This document shows, piece by piece, positions 49,902 through 58,235 of a stretch of 64,000 nt of DNA (position 1 is the first letter of the stretch; every line of letters begins with the position of its first letter). This DNA comes from Umezawaea tangerina (lineage in GTDB: Bacteria > Actinomycetota > Actinomycetes > Mycobacteriales > Pseudonocardiaceae). Location of the stretch: positions 310,001-374,000 of the forward strand of contig NZ_PVTF01000007.1 of NCBI RefSeq assembly GCF_003002815.1, given 5' to 3'. The position numbers and the translations under genes were made by a program. The notes under the pieces were generated by a model, which was given only the letters and a program-made list of their open reading frames with translations, ran no database searches and was not told the origin of the DNA.

Positions 49902-52013
49902 TTACCTGCCCACGACGGTGCAGGAGGCGGTGGTGGTTTTGGTTGGGTTGCTTTCCGAGGTGGCGGTGAGGGTGATCTTGGACATGAGAGGGCCGTTGGT
50001 GCGTTTGGCCAGGACTGGGACGTTGACCTGGGTGCCGAACTTGGCTGTGGTCAAGGCGTTGGGGACTGAGACGGTCCAGCCGGAGTTCTCCGCTTTGGCG
50101 GAGACGCGGTAGACGTCGCCGTCGACGTACTGGGTGACGGGTTCCGGGTGTTGGCCTGCGGGGGTGGTGGTGCGGCCGGTGTTGAGGAGGGGGAAGTTGC
50201 AGGTGGCGATGTCGTTCGAGGCGGCTCGGCCGGTGGTGGGGAGGACGCGGACGCCGCGTTGTTGGGGACCGGCACCGTCTAGGGAGCGGATGGCGACGGT
50301 GTAGGACAGGAGGCCCTGGGGGTCGCGTTTGACGTCGAGGACGTAGAAGTGCAGGCGGTTGGCCGTGTCGACGTACTCGTACTCGCTGCCCGAGTTGGTG
50401 CCCGCGTGGAACAGGGCGTCCGACAGCTGGCGGTAGTCGCCGACGGTGATGGGGACGTTCGTGCCGTCGGGCAGGACGTAGTCGGTCATGCCGATGTCCT
50501 GCGGGTTGGCGTCGACGACCCAGGCGAACGGCGCCTGGTCCTCGTTCTTGGTCTTGGCGAGCAGCACGCCCGCGTCGGGGGTGAAGGAGTCGACGCCCAT
50601 CCGGTCGACGACCTCGACGGTGTAGTTCTGGTAGCCGCCGCCGTCGCAGAACGGGTCGGTCCGGATGTCGCAGGCGGGGGACAGGTCGCCGGTGCCGAGG
50701 GCGATGTTGACGCCTGCCAGGCCTTCGGGCCCGGTCTGGACGGTGCGGGCGGTGACCTTGGCGACGACCAGGCCGGAGTCGGCCAGGGCCTCCCTGGACA
50801 GCCGCAGCACGTTGCGCTCGTCGACGATGCCGAGCTTGATCTTGTTGCGGAGCATGTGCTGCGAGCCCATCGACCCGCCCGCGGTCGCCGGGATGACCCA
50901 GCGCGAGTGCGGGCCGCCGGGGCCGTTGAACGAGCCGCGGGAGAGCATGTCCCAGATGCCGTTGTAGTCGCGGCGCGGCGGGCTGCCGTAGGGGTTGCCG
51001 TAGTTGTCGCCGATGCCGAGCAGGTGGCTCAGCTCGTGCGCGTACACGCCCTGGCCGGAGCTCTCGGCCTGGGTGGACGAGCCGCCGCCCGCGTTGGGCC
51101 AGATGCTGGAGCCCGCGGCCCACGAGGTCCAGTCGACGTAACGGGTGCGCGACCAGTTCGGCAGGGCCGGGTCGGGCGGGCCGAAGTCGTCGGTCACGGC
51201 CTCCTTGGTCGGGAACTTCATCATCCCGAACTCCTGCCACGTCCCGGACTCGTCCTGGCCCGCGGACAGGAAGTAGACGAAGTCGTAGCCCTTGGGCACT
51301 TCCGCGCCCACGTCGGCGAGCCAGGCGGCGTTGCCGTCGGTGCGGATGTTGCGGTTGCACGTGTCGCCCGCGGGGCAGGCGGTGCCGCCCTGGAACTCCA
51401 TGGCGTACTCGTGGTCCTTGCCCGGCATCGTGTACGGGCCGAACCCCTTGAGGTCGACGCCGTAGCGCCCGCCGGAGTCCTCCATCCAGTACTCGTGCAC
51501 GGTGTGGCCGCGGTTGACGGCGTTCGGCTTGTTCAGGAAGTCCTGGTAGAACTGGGCGACCTGGTCGCGGGGCACGCCACTGGCTTCCGCGCTGGGGTTG
51601 CCGAACACGGTGGACCGCTCGGGCTGCGTCACGACGAACGGCTGGTTGGGGTAGTCGAGCAGGACCAGCGCGCCCTTGAAGGTGCGCACCGAGCCCTTGA
51701 CGGCGGGGTCGGCCCAGTTGGTGCCGGGGATCTTCCGGTAGTCGCCCTCCCACGTCATGTGGTCGGGGTTGACCCAGTTCTGCGGGTCGACGGGGCCGGG
51801 GAACCCGGCCTGGGCCGCCACGCGGGCGGAGTCGGGGGACTGCTGCCAGGGCTGCCGGCGCGGCCAGTGGTCGAGCTGCCAGTGGTGCAGGGGGTCGTCG
51901 AGGGGAGCGGCGGCCACGCCGGAGTTGCCTGCGGCGAGCGCGGCGACCGAGAACAGCGCGGTGATCAGCAGGGCAGGGCGCCGAGTCCCACGACGGACGT
52001 GTGTGCGGTCCAT
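49902..52013 (-). CDS. Secreted M6-family metalloprotease (immune inhibitor A-like)
   Basis: A 703-residue protein. A signal peptide covers about 1-35 (basic start, RRPALLITALFSVAALAAG, cleavage near VAAA). The catalytic zinc motif HELSHLLGIGD (HExxHxxGxxD) lies near residue 325 within YAHELSHLLGIGDNYGNPYG. Cys residues in CPAGDTCNRN and CDIRTDPFCDGG suggest extracellular disulphides. The C-terminal 150 residues form a beta-rich module ending in ATSESNPTKTTTASC. Peptidase M6 enzymes are secreted endoproteases. The ATG at 52013 has a GGAGGTGG Shine-Dalgarno. It is divergent from the GNAT gene. Confidence 0.88.
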   Translation of the reverse strand: MDRTHVRRGTRRPALLITALFSVAALAAGNSGVAAAPLDDPLHHWQLDHWPRRQPWQQSPDSARVAAQAGFPGPVDPQNWVNPDHMTWEGDYRKIPGTNWADPAVKGSVRTFKGALVLLDYPNQPFVVTQPERSTVFGNPSAEASGVPRDQVAQFYQDFLNKPNAVNRGHTVHEYWMEDSGGRYGVDLKGFGPYTMPGKDHEYAMEFQGGTACPAGDTCNRNIRTDGNAAWLADVGAEVPKGYDFVYFLSAGQDESGTWQEFGMMKFPTKEAVTDDFGPPDPALPNWSRTRYVDWTSWAAGSSIWPNAGGGSSTQAESSGQGVYAHELSHLLGIGDNYGNPYGSPPRRDYNGIWDMLSRGSFNGPGGPHSRWVIPATAGGSMGSQHMLRNKIKLGIVDERNVLRLSREALADSGLVVAKVTARTVQTGPEGLAGVNIALGTGDLSPACDIRTDPFCDGGGYQNYTVEVVDRMGVDSFTPDAGVLLAKTKNEDQAPFAWVVDANPQDIGMTDYVLPDGTNVPITVGDYRQLSDALFHAGTNSGSEYEYVDTANRLHFYVLDVKRDPQGLLSYTVAIRSLDGAGPQQRGVRVLPTTGRAASNDIATCNFPLLNTGRTTTPAGQHPEPVTQYVDGDVYRVSAKAENSGWTVSVPNALTTAKFGTQVNVPVLAKRTNGPLMSKITLTATSESNPTKTTTASCTVVGR

Positions 52014-52194
52014 GCCACCTCCGTGGTGTCGACTCACACGCTAGCCACCGGTGATCGCTCCGCGTGGTCGCGCGGACACGTTGTCAGTTAACGGAAATCC
52101 CGGTGCCACCGCGGTAATTCGCTTGCCCCGTCGACGACACTGCACTGGCGCACCGCACGTCGTGGTGCCGACAACCGAGGAGGCAGCGGCGACG

Positions 52195-53421
52195 ATGGAG
52201 ATCCGACCCACCACGGACCAGGACCTCGACGTCCTCGTCGGCACGTTCCACGCCGCGATCGGGCGCTTCCCCAACACCCCGGCCGACGGCGGCGGGGCCT
52301 GGTGGTCGGCGCTCGAGATGGACCGCGGCCTGCTCGCCACCACGGTCGACGGGCGGCCGATCGGCACCGCGGGCGCGTACTCCTTCGAGCTCACCCTCCC
52401 CGGCGAGGCGGTCGTCCCGGTCGCCGGGGTGACCGTCGTCGGCGTCGTGCCGTCGCACCGGCGCCAGGGCGTGCTCACCGCGATGATGCGGCGCCAGCTC
52501 ACCGACCTGCGGGCCCGCGGCGAGATCGCCTCCGTGCTGCTCGCCTCCGAGGCCGCGATCTACGGCAGGTTCGGGTACGGACCCGCGACCTACACGTCCC
52601 GGCTCACGGTGTCCCGCCACCAGTCCGCCTTCACGCCCCCGCGGGCACGGGGAGAGGCCGGCGCCCCGGCGACCGGCTCGGTCGAGCTGTTCCGCCGGTC
52701 GGAGTGCGGCGGGATCCTGGAGGAGGTCTACGACCGGTACCGCCGCGCGCAGCCGGGCGCGCTGTCCCGGCCGCCCCGCTGGTGGGCGGCGGGCGCGGGA
52801 CAGCCGCCGGTCTCCTCGACGCCGCGCTACGTCGTCGTGCACCGCGACGCCGGCGGTGTCCCGGACGGGTACGCCAGCTACTCCCTCGGCGAGGGCGCGA
52901 CGGTGACGGTGACGGTCGACGAGACCGTCACCACCGACGACGCGGTCTTCACGGCGCTGGCCCGGTACGTGCTCGACCACGACCTGGTCACCGAGGTGGT
53001 GTTCAAGCACGTACCGCCAGGGCACCCGCTGCGCTGGCAGCTCGCGGACTTCCGCGCGGGCCAGGTGGGCGACGACACCGACTGGCTCTGGGTGCGGCTG
53101 CTCGACGTCCCGCGCGCGCTGGCCGCGCGGGGCTGGTCCGCCGACGGCGAGCTGGTCCTCGACGTCGACGACCCGGCGCTGGGCGAGCACCACCGCTACC
53201 TGCTGACCGTGCTGGACGGCAAGGCCGACTGCGTCCCGACCGACCGGGAGCCCGACCTGTCCCTGGACATCAGGGACCTGGGCTCGGTCTACCTGGGTGG
53301 CACCGCCCCGAGCACGCTCGTGCGCGCGGGCCACGTCCGCGCCCACCACCCCGACGCGGCCGCCCGCGCCGACGCCCTCTTCCGCGCCGACCGCCCACCG
53401 CACTGCGTGCACTGGTTCTGA
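52195..53421 (+). CDS. Eis-like GNAT N-acetyltransferase
   Basis: A 408-residue protein with the length and layout of Eis (enhanced intracellular survival) acetyltransferases: an N-terminal GNAT domain with the acetyl-CoA loop VVPSHRRQGVLTAMM near 88, a second GNAT-like region, and a C-terminal sterol-carrier-like domain ending in the free carboxylate of a terminal Phe (CVHWF). Eis enzymes acetylate aminoglycosides and other amines at several positions. An upstream spacer of 181 bp separates it from the divergent protease. It may give aminoglycoside tolerance; this is inferred from the family. Confidence 0.88.
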   Translation: MEIRPTTDQDLDVLVGTFHAAIGRFPNTPADGGGAWWSALEMDRGLLATTVDGRPIGTAGAYSFELTLPGEAVVPVAGVTVVGVVPSHRRQGVLTAMMRRQLTDLRARGEIASVLLASEAAIYGRFGYGPATYTSRLTVSRHQSAFTPPRARGEAGAPATGSVELFRRSECGGILEEVYDRYRRAQPGALSRPPRWWAAGAGQPPVSSTPRYVVVHRDAGGVPDGYASYSLGEGATVTVTVDETVTTDDAVFTALARYVLDHDLVTEVVFKHVPPGHPLRWQLADFRAGQVGDDTDWLWVRLLDVPRALAARGWSADGELVLDVDDPALGEHHRYLLTVLDGKADCVPTDREPDLSLDIRDLGSVYLGGTAPSTLVRAGHVRAHHPDAAARADALFRADRPPHCVHWF

Positions 53422-53443
53422 CCGCGCCCACCGTCGGCCGCGC

Positions 53444-54286
53444 TCAGCGGAAGTCGTCGGCGTGGTCGACGGCCCACTGGGCGTAGGTGTGCGCTGGCGA
53501 GCCGGTGACCTTCTCGGCGATGACCGAGGTCAGCGCCGGGACGCCGTCGGCGGCGGCCCACTGGCGCACGATCGCTTCGGCGACGAACGGCGGCATGGTC
53601 TTGGCGACCTCCGCGCGCCCCTCGTCCTCGGAGACCCGCTCGACCCGGACCGGGCGACCGAGGGCCTCCCCGATGTGCTCGACCTGGCGTCGCAGGGTGA
53701 GGGACTCGGCACCGTGGATCGTGTACGCCTGGTGCGAGTGGCCCCGCTCGGTCAGCGCGGTCACCGCGACGGCCGCGATGTCCTTCTCGTGCACCGGTGC
53801 CGACCACGCGAGCGGGTAGGGGAGGCGGACGACGCCGTCGGTGCGGATCGACTCGGCCCACCAGGTGCGGGTGTTGGTGGCGAACGACCCCGGCCGCAGG
53901 AACGTCCAGTCCACCCCGGACCGCTGGACGGCGTGCTCGATCGCCCGGTTCACCCGCGGGACCGGGCTGTCGGCGTCGGGGTCCACGACCGACACCGACG
54001 ACAGCAGGACCACGTGCCGGATCCCCGCGGCCACCACCGCGGCGGTGACCTTCCCGATGTCGTAGGGCCTCATCGGGTCGAGCATCCCGTAGAGGAACGC
54101 CCCGTCGGCACCCTCGAACGCCGCGGGCAGCGTCTCGGGGTGGTCCAGGTCGGCGGCGACGTTGTCCGCCCCCGGTATCGCGGGCGCGGTCCGGCCGACC
54201 GCTCTGACCCGGTGGCCGGCGGTCAGCAGGCCACCGGCGACGTGGCGTCCCACGTTGCCGCGCGCGCCCAGGACGACGAACTCCAT
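53444..54286 (-). CDS. NmrA-like NAD(P)-binding oxidoreductase
   Basis: A 280-residue atypical SDR. The Rossmann motif GARGNVGRHVAGGLL is at residues 7-21, and HVVLLSSVSV near 92 replaces the usual Tyr-Lys catalytic part, as in NmrA/HSCARG redox sensors and quinone reductases. The TFLRPGSFATN segment near 130 is typical. Substrate unknown. The start at 54286 has an AGGAGAT Shine-Dalgarno. It lies 40 bp after the SDR gene at 54327 in a two-gene operon probably controlled by the TetR protein at 55293. Confidence 0.88.
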   Translation of the reverse strand: MEFVVLGARGNVGRHVAGGLLTAGHRVRAVGRTAPAIPGADNVAADLDHPETLPAAFEGADGAFLYGMLDPMRPYDIGKVTAAVVAAGIRHVVLLSSVSVVDPDADSPVPRVNRAIEHAVQRSGVDWTFLRPGSFATNTRTWWAESIRTDGVVRLPYPLAWSAPVHEKDIAAVAVTALTERGHSHQAYTIHGAESLTLRRQVEHIGEALGRPVRVERVSEDEGRAEVAKTMPPFVAEAIVRQWAAADGVPALTSVIAEKVTGSPAHTYAQWAVDHADDFR

Positions 54287-54326
54287 GAGGTGATCTCCTG
54301 TCGGTCGGGGTCGGTGTTCGCGTCGG

Positions 54327-55208
54327 TCAGGCCCGGATGTTCTCCAGGTCCTCCAGCAGGCTCGGGTGCTTCGGCTCCCAGCCGAGGGCCTGCCGGGTGC
54401 GCGCGCTCGACGAGGGCTGGTCGGCCGCGAAGATCGGGCCGAGGGCACCGAAGCCCTCCGCGGGCACCGACTCGACCGGCAGGCCGAGCCGTCGGCCGAT
54501 GACCGCCGCGATGTCGCGCACCTGGTCGCCCTCGTCCGCCACGGCGTGCCAGGCGGTACCGGCCTCGGCCCCCTCCAGGGCGAGGCGGAAGAGGACGGCC
54601 GCGTCGAGCGCGTGCACGGCGGGCCAGCGCTGCGTGCCGTCGCCGGGGTAGCCGGAGACCCCGGTCTGCCGGGCGATGGTGGTCAGCAGGCCCGCGAAGC
54701 CGCCCTTGCCCTCGTTGTGGACGGTGCGCGGCAGGCGGACGGCCGAGCTCCTGACCCCGCTGGAGGCCAGCTCCAGCACCGCCGCGACCGAGCGGCCACG
54801 ACCGCCGACCGGGCCGTCGGTCGGCACCGGGTCCTCCTCGGTGGAGGCGCGACCCGGCGCGTAGGGCGTGCCCGAGCAGGTGACGAAGGGCTTGCCGCTG
54901 CCCACGAGCGCCTCGCCGATGGCCGTGAGGGCGGCGTTCTCCTCGGCGATGCAGGTCGCGAGGGCCTCGGGGCTGCTGAAGTCGTTGCCGAACGCCAGGT
55001 GGATGGCCCCGTCCGCCTGGGCGGCGCCCGCGCGGATGACGTCGAGGTCGGTGAGAGACCCCCGGAGCGGCTCGGCGCCCGCCGCCTCGGCGGCCTGGGC
55101 GGACGCGTCGGAGCGGGTGAGTGCGAGCACGCGGTGGCCGTTGTCGATCAGCTCCGCGACGACGGCGGACCCGATCAGGCCGGTGGCACCGGTGATGAAG
55201 ACGCGCAT
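54327..55208 (-). CDS. Extended SDR / NAD-dependent epimerase-like protein
   Basis: A 293-residue extended SDR with TGATGLIGSAV at residues 7-17 and a RSDASAQAAEAAGAEPLRGSL cofactor-selecting loop. It resembles reductases of the 3-beta-HSD/epimerase group that are often called NAD(P)H-binding proteins and found next to TetR repressors. The catalytic Tyr-x3-Lys is not clearly present. It is divergent from the TetR gene across two operator copies and leads the operon with the NmrA-like gene, so it is likely induced by the TetR ligand. Confidence 0.87.
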   Translation of the reverse strand: MRVFITGATGLIGSAVVAELIDNGHRVLALTRSDASAQAAEAAGAEPLRGSLTDLDVIRAGAAQADGAIHLAFGNDFSSPEALATCIAEENAALTAIGEALVGSGKPFVTCSGTPYAPGRASTEEDPVPTDGPVGGRGRSVAAVLELASSGVRSSAVRLPRTVHNEGKGGFAGLLTTIARQTGVSGYPGDGTQRWPAVHALDAAVLFRLALEGAEAGTAWHAVADEGDQVRDIAAVIGRRLGLPVESVPAEGFGALGPIFAADQPSSSARTRQALGWEPKHPSLLEDLENIRA

Positions 55209-55224
55209 GGATCTCTCCCTGAGG

Positions 55225-55281
55225 TGATGGGACTCTTGTCCCGTCACGCTACCAGAGTGATGGGACAAGAGTCCCGTCGCT
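55225..55281 (+). promoter_or_regulatory. Two mirrored TetR operator copies
   Basis: GGGACTCTTGTCCC (55229-55242) and its exact reverse complement GGGACAAGAGTCCC (55262-55275) are 33 bp centre to centre, about three helical turns, in the 84-bp spacer between the divergent SDR and TetR genes. Each copy also has GGGAC/GTCCC self-symmetry and a flanking GTGAT. Two repressor dimers on the same DNA face would shut off both promoters. Confidence 0.88.
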
Positions 55282-55292
55282 ATGATCGGTGC

Positions 55293-55871
55293 ATGGGTCG
55301 ATGGGAGCCGGACGCGCGCGGACGTCTCGTCCTGGCCGCCGTCGACCTGTTCACCGAACAGGGGTACGACGCCACGACGGTCGCGCAGATCGCCGAGCGC
55401 GCCGGGGTCACCAAGAGCACGTTCTTCCGGCACTTCCCCGACAAGCGCGAGCTGCTGGTCGCCGGGCAGGAGGCGCTGAGCAGGCTGCTGACCGAGGGGA
55501 TCGCCGAGGCGCCCGACGGCGCGAGCCCGCTCGAGGCGGTCGCGGGCGGCCTCGTGCGCGCCTCGACCGCGATGGGCCCGGCCAACCGCGAGTTCGCCCC
55601 CCGGATGAAGGCCGCCATCGCCACCAGCACCGAGCTCCAGGAGCGCGACGCCCTCAAGAGCGTCAGCCTCGCGGCCGCCATGACCGCCGCCCTGGTCGCC
55701 CGCGGCGTGCCGGACCCGACCGCCGCGCTGGCCAGCGAGCTGGGTGTCCTCGCCTTCAAGCGCGCGTTCGCCGAGTGGTCGGAGGGCGACCGCGGTGCCG
55801 AGGACGAGTTCGCCGGGTACGCCCTGGCCGCCTTGGACGAGCTGCGGGCGGCGAGCGCGTCACTGGGCTGA
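55293..55871 (+). CDS. TetR-family transcriptional regulator
   Basis: A 192-residue TetR regulator with the helix-turn-helix at residues 8-55 ([35 protein letters not shown]) and a helical ligand domain. The double palindrome immediately upstream is its probable binding site, giving autorepression and control of the divergent reductase operon (54327, 53444). Such switches often respond to reactive aldehydes, quinones or drugs; the ligand is unknown. Confidence 0.92.
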   Translation: MGRWEPDARGRLVLAAVDLFTEQGYDATTVAQIAERAGVTKSTFFRHFPDKRELLVAGQEALSRLLTEGIAEAPDGASPLEAVAGGLVRASTAMGPANREFAPRMKAAIATSTELQERDALKSVSLAAAMTAALVARGVPDPTAALASELGVLAFKRAFAEWSEGDRGAEDEFAGYALAALDELRAASASLG

Positions 55872-55951
55872 CGGGCTCCCGTCGCCCCGACTTCACCCGG
55901 TCGTGGACCCGCCCGTGGAATAGACGCGGGGCGGTGGCTGTTCTGCCGGGC

Positions 55952-56383
55952 ATGTCGGACGAAACTGTGGCACTCAGCCCCACGTCGTGGGTGCAGGACC
56001 AGACCAAGCGGATCCTGGAGACCGGGACCACCGAGGGGATCGAGGTCGTCGGGGCCCCGATCGTGCTCTTGACGCTGCGCGGTGCGAAGAGCGGTGTGCT
56101 GCGCTACACGCCGGTGATGCGGGTGGAGCACGAGGGCAAGTACGCGGTCGTCGCGTCCAAGGGCGGTGCCGCCGAGCACCCCACCTGGTACTACAACATC
56201 AAGGCGCACCCCGAGTTCGAGCTGCAGGACGGGACCGTGAAGAAGACCTACGCCGCGCGCGAGGTCGAGGGCGAGGAGCGGGCGCGGTGGTGGGAGCGCG
56301 CTGTCGCGGCCTTCCCGAACTACGCCGAGTACCAGACGAAGACCGACCGCCAGATCCCGGTCTTCGTGCTGGAGTCCAAGTAG
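55952..56383 (+). CDS. Ddn-like F420-dependent nitroreductase-family protein
   Basis: A 143-residue split-barrel protein of the deazaflavin-dependent nitroreductase family. Hallmarks are [23 protein letters not shown] (residues 33-56), the cofactor-binding [20 protein letters not shown], and a C-terminal [15 protein letters not shown]. Family members use coenzyme F420H2 to reduce quinones and nitro compounds, which supports an actinomycete host. It follows the TetR gene by 80 bp on the same strand and ends before a strong hairpin. Confidence 0.9.
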   Translation: MSDETVALSPTSWVQDQTKRILETGTTEGIEVVGAPIVLLTLRGAKSGVLRYTPVMRVEHEGKYAVVASKGGAAEHPTWYYNIKAHPEFELQDGTVKKTYAAREVEGEERARWWERAVAAFPNYAEYQTKTDRQIPVFVLESK

Positions 56384-56430
56384 GACGTTCGACGGCCGTG
56401 AAGGCTGTCACGGCGGTCCGGTGAGTCGAG

Positions 56431-56473
56431 GACGGGCGGGTGCGTGGTCGGTGCGACCGCACACCCGCCCGTC
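56431..56473 (+). terminator. Strong bidirectional terminator hairpin
   Basis: Perfect 12-bp arms GACGGGCGGGTG / CACCCGCCCGTC enclose a second GGTC/GACC stem and a GGTGC loop. It lies between the convergent Ddn-like and methyltransferase genes. Confidence 0.85.
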
Positions 56474-56510
56474 GTGCACCGGCCGACGAACGCTTCCCCT
56501 GGCCGTCAGG

Positions 56511-57158
56511 TCACCCGGTGAGCGCGCCCTTGCGGGCGAGCAGGTGGACCTCCTGGAACTGCCTGCGGTCGGTGGGCACCGGCTCGCGGACCACCCTGGC
56601 CACCTCGGACAGCCCGGCCTCGCGCAGCAGTGCCGAGAGGTGGTCGGGCGCCCACCGGTAGGCCGGGGCGACCGCGTGGTCGAACACCCGCGTCGGGTGG
56701 GACGGGCCGTCGGTCGCCGAGAAGCCGAGCAGGAGGTGGCCGCCGGGTGCCAGCACGCGGTGCAGCTCCGCCAGGACGGCGGGGAGCTCGGGCGGCGGGA
56801 CGTGGATGGCGGACCAGCGGGAGAGCACGCCTCCCAGCTCGCTGTCGGCGATGTCCAGCGCGGCCATCGAGCCGACGTCGAACCGCAGGTCCGGGTGGGC
56901 CTGTCGGGCCAGCTCGACCATCACCGGCGAGACGTCGACCCCGAACGCCGCCAGGCCCAGCCCGCGCAGGTGCGCGGTGACGTGGCCAGGGCCGCACCCC
57001 AGGTCCGCGACCCTGCCGTTCCCGCCCGCCAGGACGACCTCGGCGAAGGCGGCCAGCGCCATCCGGTCCAGGGGGCTGTCGCGCAGGGAGTCGCGGAACA
57101 GCGCCGCGTAGGTGTGGGCGGCCGCGTCGTAGGCCTCGCGGGTGTCGTGTTCGACCAT
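56511..57158 (-). CDS. Class I SAM-dependent methyltransferase
   Basis: A 215-residue methyltransferase with a clear SAM site: VADLGCGPGHVTAHLRGLG near residue 50, the acidic ribose contact in GVDVSPVMVELAR, and the post-motif LHRVLAPGGHLLLGF near 135. It resembles the general methyltransf_25/11 group; the substrate is unknown. The S41 peptidase gene lies 16 bp upstream on the same strand, so they are probably co-transcribed. Confidence 0.85.
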   Translation of the reverse strand: MVEHDTREAYDAAAHTYAALFRDSLRDSPLDRMALAAFAEVVLAGGNGRVADLGCGPGHVTAHLRGLGLAAFGVDVSPVMVELARQAHPDLRFDVGSMAALDIADSELGGVLSRWSAIHVPPPELPAVLAELHRVLAPGGHLLLGFSATDGPSHPTRVFDHAVAPAYRWAPDHLSALLREAGLSEVARVVREPVPTDRRQFQEVHLLARKGALTG

Positions 57159-57174
57159 GCGCGGGACAGTAGTT

Positions 57175-58059
57175 CTAGCCGCGCCCCAACGCGGTCAGCG
57201 CCTCGCGGTGCGCGCGGTCCAGCGCCTCGTCGGCCGGGACCGCGATGTCGGGGATGACGCCCACCAGCTCCCAGTTCGTCCCGGACACGGGGTTGACCGC
57301 GCGGGCGGTCGGGATGGTCACCTCCAGGTGCGGGTGGACGGCGAAGCCGCGGCGCGGGTGCGCCCCGCCGCCGGTCGTCTCGCCGACGATCGTGGCGCGG
57401 CCCAGCTGCTGGAGGTCGTAGCTCAGCTCCTCGGCGCCGGAGAACGTCGCGCCGCTGGTGAGCACGTACACCGGCCGGGTGCCGCCGAACCGCTTGCCGG
57501 GCACGTGCGCCGGGCTCCAGAACTGCTGGTACGACTCGTCCTCACGGGTGTGGAACGTGTTGAGGTGGGTCGGCTCGTCGAGCAGGTAGCCGCACACCCA
57601 CGCCACGGTGTGCGGGTCGCCGCCGCGGTTGCGCCGCAGGTCGATGACCAGCGCGTCGGCGTGCGAGACGAGCGTGAACGCCGCCGTGATCGACTCCGCC
57701 GCCATCTCCAGCGGGAACAGCAGCGACGCCAGTTCCAGGTGCGCCACACCGCCGTCGAGCAGGCGGACCAGCGGCACACCGCCCATGTTCTCGGCGAACT
57801 CCTTGGCGACGTGCGACCGCGTCGCCTCGTCGTCCTCGTGCGCCTCGTCGACGTGGTGCTTGAGCCGCAGGTGCCGGTCGCCGTTGACCGACTGGAGGTC
57901 CTCCGTGACCAGCACGGCCAGCTCCTCGGGCGTGGTGGCGGTCGCGTAGTGGTCGCCGCGCGCGGTGAGGTGGGCGTCCAGCGCGGCCGCGACCTCGGGG
58001 AACACGTAGTGCTCGACCAGCAGTCCGCGGGTCCTGGTGATGATCGACGGGATGTCCAT
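57175..58059 (-). CDS. S41-family peptidase-like protein
   Basis: A 294-residue protein of the S41 (tail-specific/CRBP-like) group. An N-terminal helical region is followed by the core sheet with ALVIDLRRNRGGDPHTV near 140, and the nucleophile region VLTSGATFSGAEELSYDLQ with Ser in TFSGAE near 200. It lacks a PDZ domain and a signal peptide, so it resembles interphotoreceptor-retinoid-binding-type S41 proteins rather than CtpA. The likely role is a cytoplasmic peptidase or binding protein. First gene of the pair with the methyltransferase at 56511. Confidence 0.85.
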   Translation of the reverse strand: MDIPSIITRTRGLLVEHYVFPEVAAALDAHLTARGDHYATATTPEELAVLVTEDLQSVNGDRHLRLKHHVDEAHEDDEATRSHVAKEFAENMGGVPLVRLLDGGVAHLELASLLFPLEMAAESITAAFTLVSHADALVIDLRRNRGGDPHTVAWVCGYLLDEPTHLNTFHTREDESYQQFWSPAHVPGKRFGGTRPVYVLTSGATFSGAEELSYDLQQLGRATIVGETTGGGAHPRRGFAVHPHLEVTIPTARAVNPVSGTNWELVGVIPDIAVPADEALDRAHREALTALGRG

Positions 58060-58198
58060 GGCGGGAAGTAAAGCAGCGCGGGCACCGAGCCCTCTTGGTG
58101 CCGCGCGAAAGCCTTGGGCGGCAACCGGTGCGGGGTCCGGTCCGGCCACCGGTCCGCCGGTGACCGCGGGGCGATCTTCCCGGACGAACGGGCGGCGC

Positions 58199-58232
58199 GA
58201 GTGGTGCCCGGTGTCGCCACCGGGCACCACTC
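58199..58232 (-). terminator. Perfect 15-bp stem terminator
   Basis: GAGTGGTGCCCGGTG pairs perfectly with CACCGGGCACCACTC around a TCGC tetraloop, starting 3 nt past the stop of the PNPOx-reductase gene on the minus strand. Without a U-tract but very stable. It is the main structure in the 176-bp gap 58060-58235. Confidence 0.88.
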
Positions 58233-58235
58233 CCG

